A stretch of 39,721 nucleotides of DNA, from NCBI GenBank assembly GCA_016180865.1, contig JACPAJ010000013.1, forward strand, positions 1 through 39,721. Reading direction: 5' to 3'. Origin of the DNA: Deltaproteobacteria bacterium. Its GTDB lineage: Bacteria > UBA10199 > GCA-002796325 > 1-14-0-20-49-13. The translations under genes were made by a program, and so were the position numbers. A model generated the notes under the pieces. That model was not told the origin of the DNA. It did no database searches and worked only from the letters and a program-made list of their open reading frames with translations. This document shows, piece by piece, positions 37,150 through 39,721 of the stretch (positions within the stretch are counted from its first letter, which is position 1; each line of letters begins with the position of its first letter).

Positions 37150-38373
37150 ATGTATAAAAAAAGGCTTATAGAACAAGCTGTTATAAAGGCATCAAAGACC
37201 TTTCCAGTGATTATGTTGACGGGTAGCCGCCAGGCGGGAAAGACCACACTTTTTCGAACTCTTGAACCTAATAGACGATTCATTACCTTAGATGATCTTC
37301 AATTAAGGCGTTATGCAAAAGAGGATCCAAAGGGTTTTATAAACGAGTTTAAACCTCCGGTATTCATTGACGAGTTTCAATATGCTCCGGACATTTTACC
37401 GTATATAAAAATTGCCGTTGATGAAAAGAGGACAAAAACGCAAAGCGCCGATGGTTATTTTTGGCTTTCGGGTTCGCAAAATTTCAAGATGATGGAGCAT
37501 GTTCAGGAGTCGCTTGCCGGACGCGTTGCAATTCTGCAACTATTAGGATTTTGCAGGCCGGAAATCGACGACAGTCGCATGGAATTCGAAAAGCCTCCCT
37601 ATTTCCTTGCTCCAATCGAATCGCGCTTCGAAACGAGCCGGAATGTGAACGACATCTTTGAATTTATAGTTCGCGGAGATAAACCGGAAATATGGACCAA
37701 ACCGGAAATAGACAGAAATGTTTTCTATTCATCCTACATACAAACTTATCTTGAAAGGGACGTTCGCAGTCAAATCGGTATCAGAGATATCGGCCTATTT
37801 GAAAAATTCATGCGCATGCTAGCTGCGCGCAGCGCCGACCTTTTGAATCTATCTGCGCTTGCAAGTGATGTCGGGGTCACTCAACCGACGGTTGCGCAGT
37901 GGCTTAATGTGTTGGAAAGAAGTTATCAGATATTTATTCTAAAGCCTTATTACCGCGGCCACGCCAAAAGATGCGTTAAGACGCCAAAGGCATATTTCTT
38001 GGATACGGGGCTATTGTCTTATTTTCTTAATATCAACGATGTCAAAACAGCCGTTTCACATCATTTTAACGGAAAACTTTTTGAAACATGGGTTGTCTCC
38101 GAAACCATAAAAAGTCTTTGGCATAGGGGCCTCGATGCGAATCTCTTTTTTTGGAGAACAAGGGATGGCGATGAAATTGACCTCTTATATGAAGGCACAG
38201 AGCTTTTGCCCTCTGAGATCAAGCTTGCAAATTCACCTTCAATAGGCGTCATATCTGCCGCAAAAAAAATAAAGGGGATTAATGTGGGAGCAAAAAGGAT
38301 AATCTGTACCACAGAAAAAAATGCATCGCTTGCAAGTGATACTACGTTGATTTCAGCATGGAACTTGTTTTAA
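37150..38373 (+). CDS. AAA ATPase with DUF4143-type C-terminus
   Basis: MLTGSRQAGKTTLFR, FITLDDLQLRRYAKEDPKGFI, FIDEFQYAPDILPYIK, C-terminal LFETWVVSETIKSLWHRGLDANLFFWRTRDGDEIDLLYE. Confidence 0.92.
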   Translation: MYKKRLIEQAVIKASKTFPVIMLTGSRQAGKTTLFRTLEPNRRFITLDDLQLRRYAKEDPKGFINEFKPPVFIDEFQYAPDILPYIKIAVDEKRTKTQSADGYFWLSGSQNFKMMEHVQESLAGRVAILQLLGFCRPEIDDSRMEFEKPPYFLAPIESRFETSRNVNDIFEFIVRGDKPEIWTKPEIDRNVFYSSYIQTYLERDVRSQIGIRDIGLFEKFMRMLAARSADLLNLSALASDVGVTQPTVAQWLNVLERSYQIFILKPYYRGHAKRCVKTPKAYFLDTGLLSYFLNINDVKTAVSHHFNGKLFETWVVSETIKSLWHRGLDANLFFWRTRDGDEIDLLYEGTELLPSEIKLANSPSIGVISAAKKIKGINVGAKRIICTTEKNASLASDTTLISAWNLF

Positions 38374-38381
38374 AAAGGACC

Positions 38382-38399
38382 TTACAAATCCAAATTACG
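38382..38399. repeat. 18-bp direct repeat, copy 2
   Basis: TTACAAATCCAAATTACG, identical to 36101-36118. Confidence 0.85.
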
Positions 38400-38661
38400 C
38401 AGTAAAATGGAGTTATGTATTCCAGTTATCGAAGGACCTAAGAAATGAGCTTCCCGAAGTAAAAGGGTTTTCTGAACGAAATATGGGGCGCATGATTGCC
38501 TTTTATCGGGCATATCCTGCCCCGAATTCAATTTTGCCACAGGCTGTGGCAAAAATAGAGTTTGAAAACATTAATATTATCAAGATGATACCATGGGGGC
38601 ACCATTTTTTATTGTTAGAGAAGATCAAGAACATCGAAACAACAAAGGCCATAACCCGTTG
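38400..38661 (+). pseudogene. DUF1016 (YhcG-like nuclease) N-terminal fragment
   Basis: Reads AVKWSYVFQLSKDLRNELPEVKGFSERNMGRMIAFYRAYPAPNSILPQAVAKIEFENINIIKMIPWGHHFLLLEKIKNIETTKAITR*. Confidence 0.75.
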
Positions 38662-38677
38662 AAGATTATGGCCTTTT
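38643..38677 (+). terminator. intrinsic terminator-like hairpin at the DUF1016 fragment end
   Basis: AAAGGCCATAA...TTATGGCCTTT with short T run. Confidence 0.65.
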
Positions 38678-38901
38678 CGTTTTGCTCCGCTGGATAGACC
38701 AAGTTAGAACCTGTTTGTTTGATGGCTAGTTTTATCAATAGGGCCTTGTCTCAACCTTCCGAGTCCTACCTCGGAAAACCGGTTTAATAGCGTAACAAAT
38801 TGCATTGTATTTAGCCAACACAGCCCCCGTATAAAAGCCCAGTTATAAATAAGTTATTATTAGTTAGCCTTTTTTTATAACCCATGCTAACAATCCTAAA
38901 C

Positions 38902-39721
38902 ATGGATCCAAGAATAAACCCATACGCCCCCGGTGCAGGTACCATTCCACCCGAACTAGCAGGTCGTGACGATATCATTGAAAAAGCTTCAATAGCGCTG
39001 GATCGGTGCCGTAACGGTCTTGCATCGCGCGGCCTATGCTTGGTTGGACTGCGCGGGGTTGGAAAGACAGTTTTGCTGACACGCATTTCACAAGAAGCAG
39101 AAGCTAAAGGTTTTGCCGTGGTTTCCATCGAAACCCCTGAAAAACGATCCTTGCCTGCTCTGCTCATCCCCGCCCTGCGAACAGCCCTCATAAAACTGGA
39201 TGTAATGGTAGCGACCAAAGAGCTCGGTAAGCGCACCATGCGAGTATTGGGTGGTTTTGTTGGCGCAATGAAGGTCAAGTATAACGACATCGAATTCGGT
39301 TTAGATCTGGGTAGTGAAGATGGGGTCGCGGACTCAGGCGATCTAGAACACGATTTGATAGCATTGTTTACCGAGATCGGAAAAGTGGCCAAGACAAAAA
39401 ATACGGCGCTGGTCCTTTGCATCGACGAAATCCAATACATTGAAGAAGAGCAATTTGCGGCGCTCATCATGGCGCTACATAAATGCGCGCAAAATCAATT
39501 ACCAGTCATTTTAGTTGGCGCCGGTTTACCCCAACTTGTCGGACAGGCGGGGCGTGCCAAATCCTACGCTGAAAGACTTTTTGAATATCCTAACGTTGGA
39601 CCATTAAAAGAGACGGCTGCAATGGCCGCACTCGAAGTGCCAGCTGTCAAACATAACGTCCGGTTTGAGAGAAATGCACTGAACGAGATCATTTCCCAGA
39701 CAAAAGGCTGTCCGTATTTTT
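38902..39721 (+). CDS. AAA ATPase (AAA_16/Orc1-like), 3' truncated by window end
   Basis: GRDDIIEKASIALDR, GLRGVGKTVLLTRI, ALVLCIDEIQYIEEEQFAALIMALHKCAQNQLPVILVGAGLPQL; open to the end, hence absent from the ORF track. Confidence 0.88.
   Translation, partial: MDPRINPYAPGAGTIPPELAGRDDIIEKASIALDRCRNGLASRGLCLVGLRGVGKTVLLTRISQEAEAKGFAVVSIETPEKRSLPALLIPALRTALIKLDVMVATKELGKRTMRVLGGFVGAMKVKYNDIEFGLDLGSEDGVADSGDLEHDLIALFTEIGKVAKTKNTALVLCIDEIQYIEEEQFAALIMALHKCAQNQLPVILVGAGLPQLVGQAGRAKSYAERLFEYPNVGPLKETAAMAALEVPAVKHNVRFERNALNEIISQTKGCPYF

Noticed and set aside
36014-38661. Complete transposon or integron
   Set aside because: No transposase, integrase or terminal inverted repeats could be read; only an 18-bp direct repeat and gene fragments.
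38757-38776. TTCCGAG-CTCGGAA hairpin considered as a tRNA fragment or attachment site
   Set aside because: Only a 7-bp stem with 6-nt loop; no cloverleaf, T-arm consensus or CCA could be made around it.
38811-39470. Minus-strand 219-aa ORF
   Set aside because: Lies antisense to a convincing AAA ATPase (Walker A GLRGVGKT, Walker B LVLCIDEIQ) that is open to the window end; composition is Ser/Pro-rich as in antisense ORFs.

Overview
The window looks like accessory sequence from a Gram-negative bacterium, built in blocks. (1) 1-8607 is a signalling operon: an NtrC-type sigma54 activator, a 65-aa DHp-like mini-protein, a GNAT-like protein, an orphan extracytoplasmic solute-binding protein, a FemAB/GNAT-like protein, a large hybrid histidine kinase and a second kinase. 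Several in-frame intergenic-type palindromic repeats interrupt the hybrid kinase. (2) 8677-14365 holds a beta-barrel protein, a thioredoxin-fold lipoprotein, a heme-like lipoprotein, transketolase and an AspT/YidE-type transporter. (3) 14400-30198 is an MSHA-like type IV pilus / type II secretion cluster: ATPase, a frame-disrupted platform protein, a pseudopilin set, a fused MshP/MshQ-like repeat protein, an embedded HK-RR-RR module, an ExeA/MshM ATPase, a TPR protein, PilM/N/O/P-like proteins and a secretin. (4) 30280-33577 carries more two-component genes, including a MEDS-domain kinase. (5) 33649-36000 is a compact candidate RiPP cluster: an unannotated 50-aa precursor peptide, an attenuator hairpin, a PqqD-like RRE, a radical SAM enzyme and a UbiA/MenA-type prenyltransferase. 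This is my best candidate for an undescribed system. (6) 36001-39721 is a patchwork of gene remnants (GIY-YIG tail, aroB-like head, DUF1016/YhcG fragment) around a LUD protein, a DUF4143-type ATPase with a consensus near-leaderless promoter, an 18-bp direct repeat and a partial AAA ATPase. All family assignments were made by eye from motifs; no database search was run.
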